Of a stretch of DNA of 28,202 nucleotides, positions 7,616-15,619 are shown one piece after another. The DNA comes from CAZVCJ01 sp964625745 (GTDB taxonomy: Bacteria; Chloroflexota; Anaerolineae; VGOG01), in contig CAZVCJ010000042.1 of NCBI GenBank assembly GCA_964625745.1, forward strand, positions 1 through 28,202. The letters are read 5' to 3'. The notes under the pieces are model-generated. The model was not told the origin of the DNA. It saw only the letters and a program-made list of their open reading frames with translations, and did not search any database. Both the position numbers and the translations under genes were made by a program. How positions within the stretch are numbered: the stretch's first letter is position 1; every line of letters starts with the position of its first letter.

Positions 7616-10600
7616 CAGCGCCAGGGCCAGGCAGGCCTGGTAGCGCAGCCGCCGGGCCTGCCTGGCGGGTGACGTGTCTCAGGATCGGCACCACCAGCTC
7701 GGCTTCCCTGAGTACCAGCAGCCGCTCACAGGCCCGCTGGCTGGCGTCACCGTGACATTCGTAGGCCAAGTACTGTAGCAGCGGGATCGCCTCCTTCACG
7801 TGCTCCTCTTCCAACAGTGCCTCGCAAGCCTTTATCCGCTGCCCATAGCCGGGACGCAGCGCCAGCCAGCAGGCTGCCGCCAGCCCCACCTGCCTGGTTG
7901 GCGTGTTCTTCATCAAGCTCTCCGTGACCACCCACAGCGGCTCAGGGTCAGTGTGCAACTCGGGGTAACGAGTCGCCAGCAGGTGCAGCGCCGCCGGTAG
8001 CGCCACTGCCTCGTCGCCTATTGTCAGCAGGGTCGCGATCGCCGCCAGCGCATTGTCATCCTGTGCCATTAGTGCCATGTCGCGTAACAACTCTCGGTCC
8101 AAATGAGCTTCTTCGCCCGCTTCCAGCAAAGCCTGTGCCGCGGCTCCCGCCTGAGTGGGTTCCTTCTGGACCAACTCACTCAGGACTGCGATGGCAGTGG
8201 TTCGTGCCTCGCTCTCCAGCAGCCGAGTCGCTGCCAGTCGGCGGATGTGGGCAGGGGTGTCGGGCATCGTAAGGCCGACCAGAGCCTCCACCGTAGGGGA
8301 TTCTGGTGTGATCACTGCCAGCCAGCCCAAGGCCGCCTGATCGCTCTTGCTTTCCATACGGACTGCAAGCTTCTCAATCAGGTCAAGCAGCCCCGCCTCT
8401 CCCAAGGTCCGCCGCGCCAGCCCGGCGTCCACAGGCCCCAGCGTAGAACTCGCCAAGTCTGCTCCGGCGCTGACGGAAAACGAATAGGACCTATCTGCCT
8501 GTAGCTGCACCAGGTAGCCTGCTGCCTCTTCGGGCCAGCCTTCGAATCGCACCCGCCGGGCTTTTGCTTGGTACTGCGTATGGCGGTATCTTTCCCTTTC
8601 CAGTGGCTGCAGGACCGGCCGGGCGAGGTCTCTCTCCCCCAAATGTACGAGTGCCGTCGCGAGGTTGAGGCGAGTCTCAGGCGCGACCTCCAGCTTCTCC
8701 CCGCCGTCGAGGAAGTGGGTGCGCTTCAAGGCACTTACAGCGGCCTCACAGTGGCGCGTCACCGCCAGCCGCTCGTAGCACTCCAGCGCCGCTTCCTGTA
8801 CCTGGGGGGCCTCATGTCCCAGAAGCCCTGCCAGCTTGTTCAGTACCTCATCACGCAAGTGAGGATCTACCTGGACGTCATCCGCCAGGCAGGCTGCCGC
8901 TAACAGGGTGTTCCGCTGCAATACATCTTCGTAGGGTGCAGGAAAGTCCAGAATCTCACGCACGAGCTTATTAGCCTGGGGTTTGCTGTAAATGGACAGG
9001 TGGCCGGCCATCAGCAACAGCGGTTCGTGCCACACGCTGCGGTGGATGTACTTCCCCAGGTCAAACGTGCCACTTTGTGCTTCCTCCACCAGGCACAACG
9101 CCGCCAGGTACTCGCCGAAGGTCTGATGCAAGAACCCGTACACCGGTCGGCTTTCGGCGTCCATCCCCCGCTCTAGGAACAGCCCGCTCTGCTCGTTCAG
9201 GTTCTGGAGCATCCTCTTGCCGATCCGCTTGGCGTCCGTTAGTTCGCAGCCCCGCTGTTCGACGATCCCGCGGTAGAACCTGGGCAGCAGGTCGGCACGG
9301 GCGATCACCCCCGCCACATTGCTCGATAGGATGTGGTGGGCAATCGGAGCCAGGATCCCCTTGACTTCCTCCGCATCCAGTTCTGCCACCCCCCGCTGCG
9401 CCGTCCAGTACTCTACCAGGGTGTCCGTTGCGTTCTGGTAGACCTGCACTCGCCGGTTGGGCAGTTTGACACCCCGCCAGTGCATCAGCACAATGATGGT
9501 CAGCAGCAGCGGGTTGGCCGCCATTCGCGCGATCTGTGGCTTGGACCGTAGCGCCTCGATCAGGTCGTCCGCCCCTCCCACCTGGGCCTTTCTGCCCAGG
9601 GCGGATTCGATAGCATCGTACCACAGCCACACGAACCGTTCTCTGTCCTCTTGTGTCAGCTCCATCAGCGTCGCATGCCTGAACTCCTGTGTCAGGGGAG
9701 ACCGCTCGTACCCTACGATGCGGCTGGTGACCATGAACCGGTTGTCGCTGAATCCCGCCACCATCTCCCGGATGCGATCCGTGACCTCAGCGCGCAAGCT
9801 AACGTCGCCGACTTCGTCCAGGCCGTCCAAGATGATCAGGCAGCGGCCCTGTTCGATGGCCCACCGTAGATACCGCCCAAACTCCGGCTTGAGCGTCAGT
9901 TCCTTCTCTACATATTCGACCAGGTGCAGCGTGCGGTCCTGTTCGTATGCCTTGGCGTAATTGGCGATCCGGATCAGCACCGGCGTCAGACCGCGGACGC
10001 TCTCCCCCGAGTGGGTCGTGTCGTCGGCCGCCAGCGCGTAGGTCACGTAACGTGTGGTCGTCGTCTTGCCCGTGCCGGGATCGCCCAGCAACACAGAACG
10101 CGGCTCTCTGAGCAGTTCCGCCAGCGTCAGGTGCCGCTGCGCCGCCTGGCGCGCGCTCAGTTGAGCGTAACGTTTCTCCATCTCCTCCAGGCGGCGCCGC
10201 CAGTCCAGTTCGACCATCGCCTCGTGGGCGGCCTGGAGTCGCAGGTCTTCCTCGGCATACTCGGCCAGCGCCGGGCGGCCCTCTACCGCCTGCAACGGCA
10301 GAAAAATCTCCGAGATGGGCAGGCTGAGTACCTGACCACTCACTTGCGGCGTAAAACCTCGGATGACATGATCTTTGAGATCCTTCTTCAGGTACTCGAA
10401 GTATGCTTCGCGGACCTGGTCTAAACCTTCGGCAGGTTCAGTTGAAGGAGATTGCCCCTCGTCTTTCGATTCGTCGAGCGCAAGCGTAACTGATGGGCCT
10501 GCCACAAGTCTCAACCAGCTTAGATGGTCCAAGGGCCACACCCCCCGGTCATCGGTCTTTCCATAAATACGACCAGAAACCCATCCTCCACCCCTACGGT

Positions 10601-11519
10601 CGTACTCTCGCAGCCAGACCTCCCCTGCGCCCCTTTCCAGGTCCAGCCTCACAAAGTTGTAGCCATTCTCTTTGTCTGAGCGCTCATAGCAGGCACCGGC
10701 CGCGATTCGCGTCCAGCCATCGAAACCCGTCGTCACCCACTCGGTGTGCTCGTGTCCGTGCAAGATGAACTTGAAATCCCGCTCTAGCGCGCGCCAGAGC
10801 TCTGCATCCTCCGGCCCAACCAGCCAGTTTGCAGGATGGTGAAAAAGGGCAATGGAGAAGTCGGCAGCTCTAAGGCTGGACGATATCTCCGCCAACTGCC
10901 ACCGGCTGCCCATCCAGAGCTTTGCCTTCTCAATCTTGCTGTCACGGCAGCACGACCAAACAGAGTTGAATCCACCAATGCCAACCTTGACTCCCTCCAC
11001 CTCACGGATGACAGCATAGATAAGGTGGTCCGGATCCTTGAGAAGGTGCAAGTAGCCGTTGTTTTCGAGGAACGCCCGATAATTCTTAAGGCGCTCCATG
11101 TAACGTCGCCAGTGCATGTCTCCCTTCTCGAGGATATCGCAGATCTTGTAAGGGTCTTCCTGCCGGTCGAGCCATTCTATCTGATCGGGGGTCACTACCT
11201 TGCGATTCACATCATGGTTACCAGGGACGAGGAAGAATCGCGAGCGCAGGACTTTCGGGCTGAAGGCCCCTCGCACCGACTCGAAGAACTCTTGGGCCAG
11301 GGCAAACTGATCGGCCAGCGTCTCATTTGGGCCACTGTCGATCTGCCCGAAGGCAGCATCACCCGTGAAGAAGATGAAATCGGGTCGTAGGCCGTGGTCG
11401 TCCGCCATCCTCTTGAGGTCTGTTACCAGAGTCTCGGTGACACGGCACATGTCCCAGCCGCGTCTTGGCTTCCCTGCGTGCAGGTCTGAAATGTGTAGCC
11501 AAGCAATAGTCCTACCCAT
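7452..11519 (-). CDS. Calcineurin-like phosphoesterase-NACHT ATPase, NLR-like
   Basis: Start ATG 11519 is chosen over GTG 11534 because GAGGAG lies 7 nt before it. N-terminal metallophosphoesterase with all motifs: D12-x-H14, GD (53-54), GNHD (100-103), HHP (227-229) and GHEH (255-258). A linker near 350-370 is followed by a NACHT domain: Walker A GDPGTGKTT (479-487), Walker B LIILDGLDEV (561-570), MVTSR (596-600), and the C-terminal FLHQTFGEYL (796-805). The rest is helical repeats. About 1,285 residues are in frame; the last 70 codons past the frameshift near 7660 are spurious. The architecture is that of bacterial NLR-like proteins (NACHT core, N-terminal effector, C-terminal sensor repeats), several of which defend against phage. 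The immune role here is inferred; no other defence gene is adjacent. Confidence 0.88.
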   Translation of the reverse strand: MGRTIAWLHISDLHAGKPRRGWDMCRVTETLVTDLKRMADDHGLRPDFIFFTGDAAFGQIDSGPNETLADQFALAQEFFESVRGAFSPKVLRSRFFLVPGNHDVNRKVVTPDQIEWLDRQEDPYKICDILEKGDMHWRRYMERLKNYRAFLENNGYLHLLKDPDHLIYAVIREVEGVKVGIGGFNSVWSCCRDSKIEKAKLWMGSRWQLAEISSSLRAADFSIALFHHPANWLVGPEDAELWRALERDFKFILHGHEHTEWVTTGFDGWTRIAAGACYERSDKENGYNFVRLDLERGAGEVWLREYDRRGGGWVSGRIYGKTDDRGVWPLDHLSWLRLVAGPSVTLALDESKDEGQSPSTEPAEGLDQVREAYFEYLKKDLKDHVIRGFTPQVSGQVLSLPISEIFLPLQAVEGRPALAEYAEEDLRLQAAHEAMVELDWRRRLEEMEKRYAQLSARQAAQRHLTLAELLREPRSVLLGDPGTGKTTTTRYVTYALAADDTTHSGESVRGLTPVLIRIANYAKAYEQDRTLHLVEYVEKELTLKPEFGRYLRWAIEQGRCLIILDGLDEVGDVSLRAEVTDRIREMVAGFSDNRFMVTSRIVGYERSPLTQEFRHATLMELTQEDRERFVWLWYDAIESALGRKAQVGGADDLIEALRSKPQIARMAANPLLLTIIVLMHWRGVKLPNRRVQVYQNATDTLVEYWTAQRGVAELDAEEVKGILAPIAHHILSSNVAGVIARADLLPRFYRGIVEQRGCELTDAKRIGKRMLQNLNEQSGLFLERGMDAESRPVYGFLHQTFGEYLAALCLVEEAQSGTFDLGKYIHRSVWHEPLLLMAGHLSIYSKPQANKLVREILDFPAPYEDVLQRNTLLAAACLADDVQVDPHLRDEVLNKLAGLLGHEAPQVQEAALECYERLAVTRHCEAAVSALKRTHFLDGGEKLEVAPETRLNLATALVHLGERDLARPVLQPLERERYRHTQYQAKARRVRFEGWPEEAAGYLVQLQADRSYSFSVSAGADLASSTLGPVDAGLARRTLGEAGLLDLIEKLAVRMESKSDQAALGWLAVITPESPTVEALVGLTMPDTPAHIRRLAATRLLESEARTTAIAVLSELVQKEPTQAGAAAQALLEAGEEAHLDRELLRDMALMAQDDNALAAIATLLTIGDEAVALPAALHLLATRYPELHTDPEPLWVVTESLMKNTPTRQVGLAAACWLALRPGYGQRIKACEALLEEEHVKEAIPLLQYLAYECHGDASQRACERLLVLREAELVVPILRHVTRQAGPAAALPGLPGPGAGGSGRPGRGTRPKAQRTESGDQGRAHAGLPNGTARSLPSQRGGAQGPRNQRWAR
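7655..7665 (-). other. Frameshift site joining NACHT and HEAT frames
   Basis: Minus-strand GCCAGGCAGGCCC contains a CAGG repeat. The upstream frame reads HVTRQ and then degenerates (AGPAAALPG); the +1 frame continues sensibly as ARRLRYQACLALALVDQ. One base too many here explains both ORFs. It may be a real mutation, a slippage-prone switch or a consensus error. Confidence 0.7.
10426..10441. repeat. Weak copy of the CTTCGG-GCTCAG interspersed element
   Basis: CCTTCGGCAGGTTCAG lies in the linker between the phosphoesterase and NACHT domains. It resembles the elements at 16434, 17436, 17809 and 22792. Confidence 0.35.
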
Positions 11520-11649
11520 ATCTGCTCTCCTCACTACGACATAGCCCCAAGCTTAGCAAAATCAGACGATGAGCAGAGTATCTGAGCTCATCCGCTGCCA
11601 ACTACTAATTGGGCCGAGATTACTTCAGCTCCAGTTGGTTGGTGACCAT

Positions 11650-11678
11650 AGTATATCATGTTTCGCCTTGTTTGGCAA
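11650..11678 (-). promoter_or_regulatory. Promoter of the phosphoesterase-NACHT gene
   Basis: Minus-strand TTGCCA (11673-11678), 17-bp spacer, TATACT (11650-11655). Start near 11643 leaves a leader of about 125 nt before the ATG at 11519. Same architecture and core context (TGATATACTAT) as the promoter at 13968-13996. Confidence 0.7.
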
Positions 11679-11680
11679 CA

Positions 11681-11719
11681 GCAAAAAAGCCACCTGCGCA
11701 GTTGACACAGATGGCTTTT
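11681..11719 (-). terminator. Terminator after the HAD phosphatase gene
   Basis: Minus strand AAAAGCCATCTG (11719-11708) pairs with CAGGTGGCTTTT (11696-11685), loop of 11 nt, continuing into TT. The single G-T wobble is tolerated only on the minus strand, supporting this direction. It lies immediately upstream of the NACHT promoter and insulates it. Confidence 0.8.
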
Positions 11720-11745
11720 CTCTATGAAGGCATATCAACTTGGGA

Positions 11746-12534
11746 CTAGACAGAGCAAATGTCGGCCACGCTTTCCAGCACGTAGTCCGGCTGAATGGAC
11801 GAACGGGCAAGGTGCTCGCGGCGGGTGACACCGGTGAGGACGAGGGCCGAAGCTGCTCCGGCCCGTTGGGCCATGACCACGTCGGTCTCCAGGCGGTCGC
11901 CGACCACCAGGCACTGCTCCGGGGACAGGCCGCCCATGCGCGCCAGCGCCGCCTCAATGACGAGGGACGACGGCTTGCCGGCCACCAGCTCCACCTGCTT
12001 GCCCGTGCAGCCCTCGATAGCCCCGATGACGGCCGCCGCGTCGGGGATCTCGCCCCCCTCGACAGGGCAGGTGCGGTCGGCGTTGGTGGCCACGAAACGC
12101 GCCCCCTGCCGAATGGCCTGGAATGCAGTGTTCAGTTTGCCGTAATCGAAGGTGCGGTCGAAGGCGGCCACGACGAAGTCCGCCTCCTCGCTGTGATCGG
12201 TGTCGTTAGTGATCTGGAGACCAAAGGCAGCCAATTCAGCCAGCAGCGGCGGCTCGCCGACCACGAACGCCCGCGCGCCAGGGGCCTCGGCAGCGAGCCA
12301 GCAGCCCAGCACGTGCCCGGAGGTGAGGACGTCAGCCGGGTCGGTGGGGATGCCCAGGCGAGTGAGCTTCTCGGCGTAGCGCTCCCTGGGCTCCAGCGGC
12401 TTGTTGGATATGAACATCACGCGGCGGCCAGCCTGGCGCAGGCAACGCACCATCTCAGGTGCGCCAGGGATAGCACGTCCGCCCAGGTAGATCGTGCCGT
12501 CCAGATCGAAGATGTACCCTCGGAAGCGTCTCAT
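11746..12534 (-). CDS. HAD-IIA family phosphatase (NagD-like)
   Basis: 262 aa. Motif I FDLDGTIY with nucleophile Asp10 and acid Asp12; motif II FISNK (Ser43); motif III Lys187 in AGKPSS; motif IV VGDRLETDV with Asp213 and Asp218. The C2-type cap lies between motifs II and III. This is the subclass IIA pattern shared by NagD nucleotidases, phosphoglycolate phosphatase and 4-nitrophenylphosphatase; substrate cannot be fixed from sequence. A weak GAGGA abuts the ATG. The ATG overlaps the stop (ATGA) of an otherwise unsupported upstream frame ending IFLESDEE, hinting at a lost partner gene. Followed by a terminator. Confidence 0.92.
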   Translation of the reverse strand: MRRFRGYIFDLDGTIYLGGRAIPGAPEMVRCLRQAGRRVMFISNKPLEPRERYAEKLTRLGIPTDPADVLTSGHVLGCWLAAEAPGARAFVVGEPPLLAELAAFGLQITNDTDHSEEADFVVAAFDRTFDYGKLNTAFQAIRQGARFVATNADRTCPVEGGEIPDAAAVIGAIEGCTGKQVELVAGKPSSLVIEAALARMGGLSPEQCLVVGDRLETDVVMAQRAGAASALVLTGVTRREHLARSSIQPDYVLESVADICSV

Positions 12535-12663
12535 TCCTCATCCGACTCCAGAAAGATGTCCGCGTACACGGAATCAATCTGGAAGCCATCCGTCCCTGCC
12601 GCCCAGGAGATCTCCAACGGAATCCCCACCGCGAACGGTACCGAAGGGGCAGGTCGCCCTCCA

Positions 12664-13938
12664 CTACTTCACGTCTACGGTAAACGCCGCATAGACGTAG
12701 TCGCCCTGCTCCCTTTTGATCCTGAGTTTGAACTCCGTGTCACTGTAGATCGCCACGTCCAGTGCAAAGCCCTCACCCACCACCGCCTGCTCTGAGCCAC
12801 TTCCGATTCTGAACCAGACGCCCCTGGCACATTCCACGTGCCAAAAGACGCTGAACCTTTCGCCAGGATTGACTTCATCGGTAGTCGGGGAGAAATACCA
12901 GACTATGGGGTCAGCACACCCGCTGCCGGTGACGTTGACCGTCAGCTTATAGGTCACCTGGCTATCGTCTTGCCTGGTCACTGTGGCCTCATAGGTGGTA
13001 GTGATGCTGGGGCAAATCTGACGAGAACCCTGGCCATCAGCTCCCACCTTGGCGTAGCCAAATCCATACTTGATATGAAGCTTCTTGATGCCGGCGAAAT
13101 TCCAGCTCAGTGTGGTGCACTGTCCAACCTCGAGCTGGGTATCTGCGACGAGGAACGGTGGCACAGTGACCGACCCAACGTTGCTGTATACCCCGTACCC
13201 CCACTGGTTGCGACCGCGCACGCGGTAGTAGTAGGTTCCGGACGTTCTGCCGGGGGAAGGCACCGACCACCAGGTGCCAGCGCCATCGTAGACTACGGTC
13301 GGGCTAGAGAAGTAGGCGTTATCGTCTTCTTCCAGGACGTAAGTGGCCGCCAGACCTGCCGCAAGCCAGCTCACCGTGTAGTATGCATCCTGATCTGAGT
13401 TGTCAATGGGATTCAACGTGGCCTGGTAGGGAACAGGCGGCCAGCGCTTCGCTATGAAGGGGAAGATAATCCGATGATACACCACAGTCGTGGCGTCAGT
13501 GGCAGAGTCCTGGACAGTAGGACTGAGCTGCGATGTGGCCGTGACGATGGTGCTATCCGTCAGACCAGTGGCGCCCGATGGGACGGTCAGGCTGATCTGG
13601 AAAGGGGCCGTGATCTGCGCGGCGACTTGCAGCGACAATGTCCCCGTTGGCTGAGTCGCCCCCACCAACTCTACCGGCCAACCTTGCGTTGACACAACCT
13701 CTAACGTGAACGTGTCCGTCGTCGTGCCTGTGTTGGTCAGGGTGTGACTGTAGAGGATAGTGTCCCCGACGTAGGCTTGTTGCGCATGGTCCGGCCCGAT
13801 CTCCACGCCTGGCGGCTGAAGAGCAGCAGCCTCAGACGATGCCCAACCCATCAACAGCAGTGCGCCTGTGATCCCCATCAACACACACGCGACCACATAG
13901 CCATTGGTTCTCAATTGCTTTCCCCGTTTGTTCAACAT
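12664..13938 (-). CDS. Secreted beta-sandwich protein of unknown function
   Basis: 424 aa. A basic N-terminus and hydrophobic segment (residues about 14-40, VVACVLMGITGALLLMGW) form a signal peptide or anchor, with likely cleavage after the Ala-rich stretch. Residues about 42-155 resemble bacterial DUF11/CARDB-type surface domains (DTILYSHTLTNTGTTTDTF). A fibronectin-III-like domain follows (about 172-262, YYYRVRGRNQWGYGVYSN), then two more beta-rich modules with paired Cys (C279/C309 region; C343/C370 region). No sortase or lipobox motif was seen. GAGGAGGT lies 6 nt before the ATG, with a near-consensus promoter just upstream. Probably extracellular; no enzymatic motif. Confidence 0.8.
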   Translation of the reverse strand: MLNKRGKQLRTNGYVVACVLMGITGALLLMGWASSEAAALQPPGVEIGPDHAQQAYVGDTILYSHTLTNTGTTTDTFTLEVVSTQGWPVELVGATQPTGTLSLQVAAQITAPFQISLTVPSGATGLTDSTIVTATSQLSPTVQDSATDATTVVYHRIIFPFIAKRWPPVPYQATLNPIDNSDQDAYYTVSWLAAGLAATYVLEEDDNAYFSSPTVVYDGAGTWWSVPSPGRTSGTYYYRVRGRNQWGYGVYSNVGSVTVPPFLVADTQLEVGQCTTLSWNFAGIKKLHIKYGFGYAKVGADGQGSRQICPSITTTYEATVTRQDDSQVTYKLTVNVTGSGCADPIVWYFSPTTDEVNPGERFSVFWHVECARGVWFRIGSGSEQAVVGEGFALDVAIYSDTEFKLRIKREQGDYVYAAFTVDVK

Positions 13939-13967
13939 GGTAGTACCTCCTCGTATTCAATGCCAAT

Positions 13968-13996
13968 AGTATATCAGATTTCGGCTCCTTTGGCAA
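13968..13996 (-). promoter_or_regulatory. Promoter of the secreted-protein gene
   Basis: Minus-strand TTGCCA (13991-13996), 17-bp spacer, TATACT (13968-13973). Start near 13961 gives a 23-nt leader containing GAGGAGGT. Confidence 0.75.
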
Positions 13997-14181
13997 TAAC
14001 AGGCAAATGCGCAAGTTAGGGACTCCAAGACCCTGAACACGGAATTCGGTTGGGCCTGCACCGTGCTATGCTATCCCTTGATTGTACGACTCTGTGGGAT
14101 TTGCCGTGACTCACCTGGGCTTGTCTCGGTGGGGGCATAGGTACATGATTATTGCACACAACTCACGAGGATTGGGAGAGC

Positions 14182-14641
14182 ATGGAAACTGAATTCAGTG
14201 AAAGCAAGCGTGGGCCGGTGATCGAGCGCATCAACCAGCGTCTGCAGGCCCTCGATCACGAGACCCTCCTGAAGCTCGAGGAGCCCGCAGAGCAGGTAGA
14301 GGCGAACACCGGGGATGCTGGCCAGAGAGGGGATGACGCGACGGCGTTTCCTACAGGGTACTCTGGCCGGGGGAGCAGCCGGCTTGGCGGTGGGCGCCGG
14401 GGGGAGTCTGGTGGCCTGGAAGACAGGCAGAGCAGTGGGACGCACGGCGGCCGAGTTGGAAGCAGCCGCCGAGACCCTCAAGCTGAAGGGGCTGCTGGTG
14501 CTTTACGAGAACCTGGAGAGGATCGAATGGAGGTTGGCGTATCGGCCAAACGCTCCCAGCCGCCAGTTGCCGGCTCATGTGTGTAGAGCTGAGAGGCCAT
14601 ACAAAGCTGTCACATCAGATCTCCCAAGGGGCCCAGATTGA
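14182..14641 (+). pseudogene. Broken gene with twin-arginine-type signal
   Basis: The frame from ATG 14182 (METEFSESKRGPVIERINQR and on to LLKLEEPAEQVEA) turns into low-information sequence after about 14315, while the +1 frame from there reads MTRRRFLQGTLAGGAAGLAV, a typical RRxFLQ twin-arginine motif with hydrophobic core, then a helix (AAAETLKLKGLLVLYENLERI). The two halves look like one protein split by a frameshift; the sequence after NLERI also looks random, so the 3' end is probably lost. The first frame is preceded by GGGAG. It converges on the gas-vesicle operon and overlaps the end of its last gene. It could instead be two small coupled genes, which I think less likely. Confidence 0.5.
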
Positions 14642-14810
14642 GATTCAGTTCCTCGTCTTCCAGGCCGAAGGTCTGCTTCAATTCTTCCATGCGTGCATCC
14701 AGCTTCATGAAGGTCTGGCCCAGCCGCTCAATCTCCGCGTCGCTCAGGGAGCCGGCTTCGATGCGCCGGAGGGCCTGGCGCTCCATGAGCTGACGCAGAA
14801 GCTCAATCAG
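14610..14810 (-). CDS. gvpK: GvpK-family gas vesicle protein, short copy
   Basis: The protein from ATG 14786 is MERQALRRIEAGSLSDAEIE and on to NLNLGPLGDLM, 58 aa; in-frame codons upstream add LIELLRQL, which belongs to the GvpK core. A CTG at 14810 preceded by GGAAGGCAAAAG would include this and overlaps the gvpF/L stop as CTGA, so I place the start there (66 aa). GvpK is usually 85 aa or more, so the N-terminal helix is missing or encoded inside the preceding gene. The C-terminal DLNLxLGPLGDL signature is classic. GvpK is a minor protein needed for vesicle formation. It is the last gene of the operon; a fuller paralogue is at 17470-17808. Confidence 0.75.
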   Translation of the reverse strand: MIELLRQLMERQALRRIEAGSLSDAEIERLGQTFMKLDARMEELKQTFGLEDEELNLNLGPLGDLM

Positions 14811-15619
14811 CTTTTGCCTTCCAGACAGACAAAGTTGTACGGAGGCCAGGGGCCGCTGAACGCGAACTCCATCCCTTTCTCCACGTTGGCGCTCTTCAAC
14901 TCCTCTACCCTCTGGCTGAAAACTTCCATCTTCTCTTGGGAGACCAGAAAGGCGGCATTCAGGATCATGCTCTGATCCAGCAGGCGGGTCAGGCAGGCAT
15001 CAACGGCCCGCCCCTTGAGGTCCTGGAAGATACGCAGTGCCTTTCTCTCTCTAGCTACCTCCATCTCCTCCCCCACCAACTGCTCGAGCTGAGTCACATC
15101 CTTCTCCAGCTTCATCTGGAGATAATAGCCCTTCCCTCGCATGGCCGGCGTTCCGCGAGCCCGCTTTGACTCCTGGGCACGGCCAGCCATCTCCTCCCGA
15201 AACCGGGCCACCCGCTCGCTGGCCCTCTCCACCTCTCTCCTGATCTTCTCCTCTTCCCAAAGGACTTTGAGGCTCAGTTCGACTTTGCCATACAAGCGGA
15301 CCAGGTTCTCCTTGTATCCTCGGTAATTCTCTTCTAGCATCTCCTCCACCCGCGCCTCACTCGCGAACACGATGCCAAAGCGCAGGGGAAGCACCGTGTG
15401 CTCGGCCATCACCTCCTCGATGACGCCCTCGTGAGCCAGGACACACTCGATGGTCGGTTCGGGGGGCTCCAGGGATGCGTCGCTGACCACGGCGCTGATG
15501 TCCCGATAGGGAATGGTGTGCACCTGGTTGCCTGGGCTACCGATTCCCTCCCGACTGAAAACCCTCCTCTCGTCGCCAGGGATGATGCAGTAGACGTATT
15601 TAGCCTCTCGTTTCTGCAC
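14807..15619 (-). CDS. gvpF/gvpL: GvpF/GvpL-family gas vesicle protein
   Basis: 270 aa from a GTG at 15619 inside the end of the preceding gene (20-bp overlap), with GGAGGGAGAGGA upstream. N-terminal KYVYCIIPGDE strand, IPYRDISAVVSDASLEPP, a helix carrying LAHEGVIEEVM and TVLPLRFGIVF, a long charged coiled-coil, and the terminal FSGPWPPYNFV. These are family hallmarks. GvpF/L proteins bind GvpA and are thought to nucleate assembly or line the vesicle's gas-facing side. One of four members in this operon. The next gene starts across its stop codon. Confidence 0.93.
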   Translation of the reverse strand: MQKREAKYVYCIIPGDERRVFSREGIGSPGNQVHTIPYRDISAVVSDASLEPPEPTIECVLAHEGVIEEVMAEHTVLPLRFGIVFASEARVEEMLEENYRGYKENLVRLYGKVELSLKVLWEEEKIRREVERASERVARFREEMAGRAQESKRARGTPAMRGKGYYLQMKLEKDVTQLEQLVGEEMEVARERKALRIFQDLKGRAVDACLTRLLDQSMILNAAFLVSQEKMEVFSQRVEELKSANVEKGMEFAFSGPWPPYNFVCLEGKS

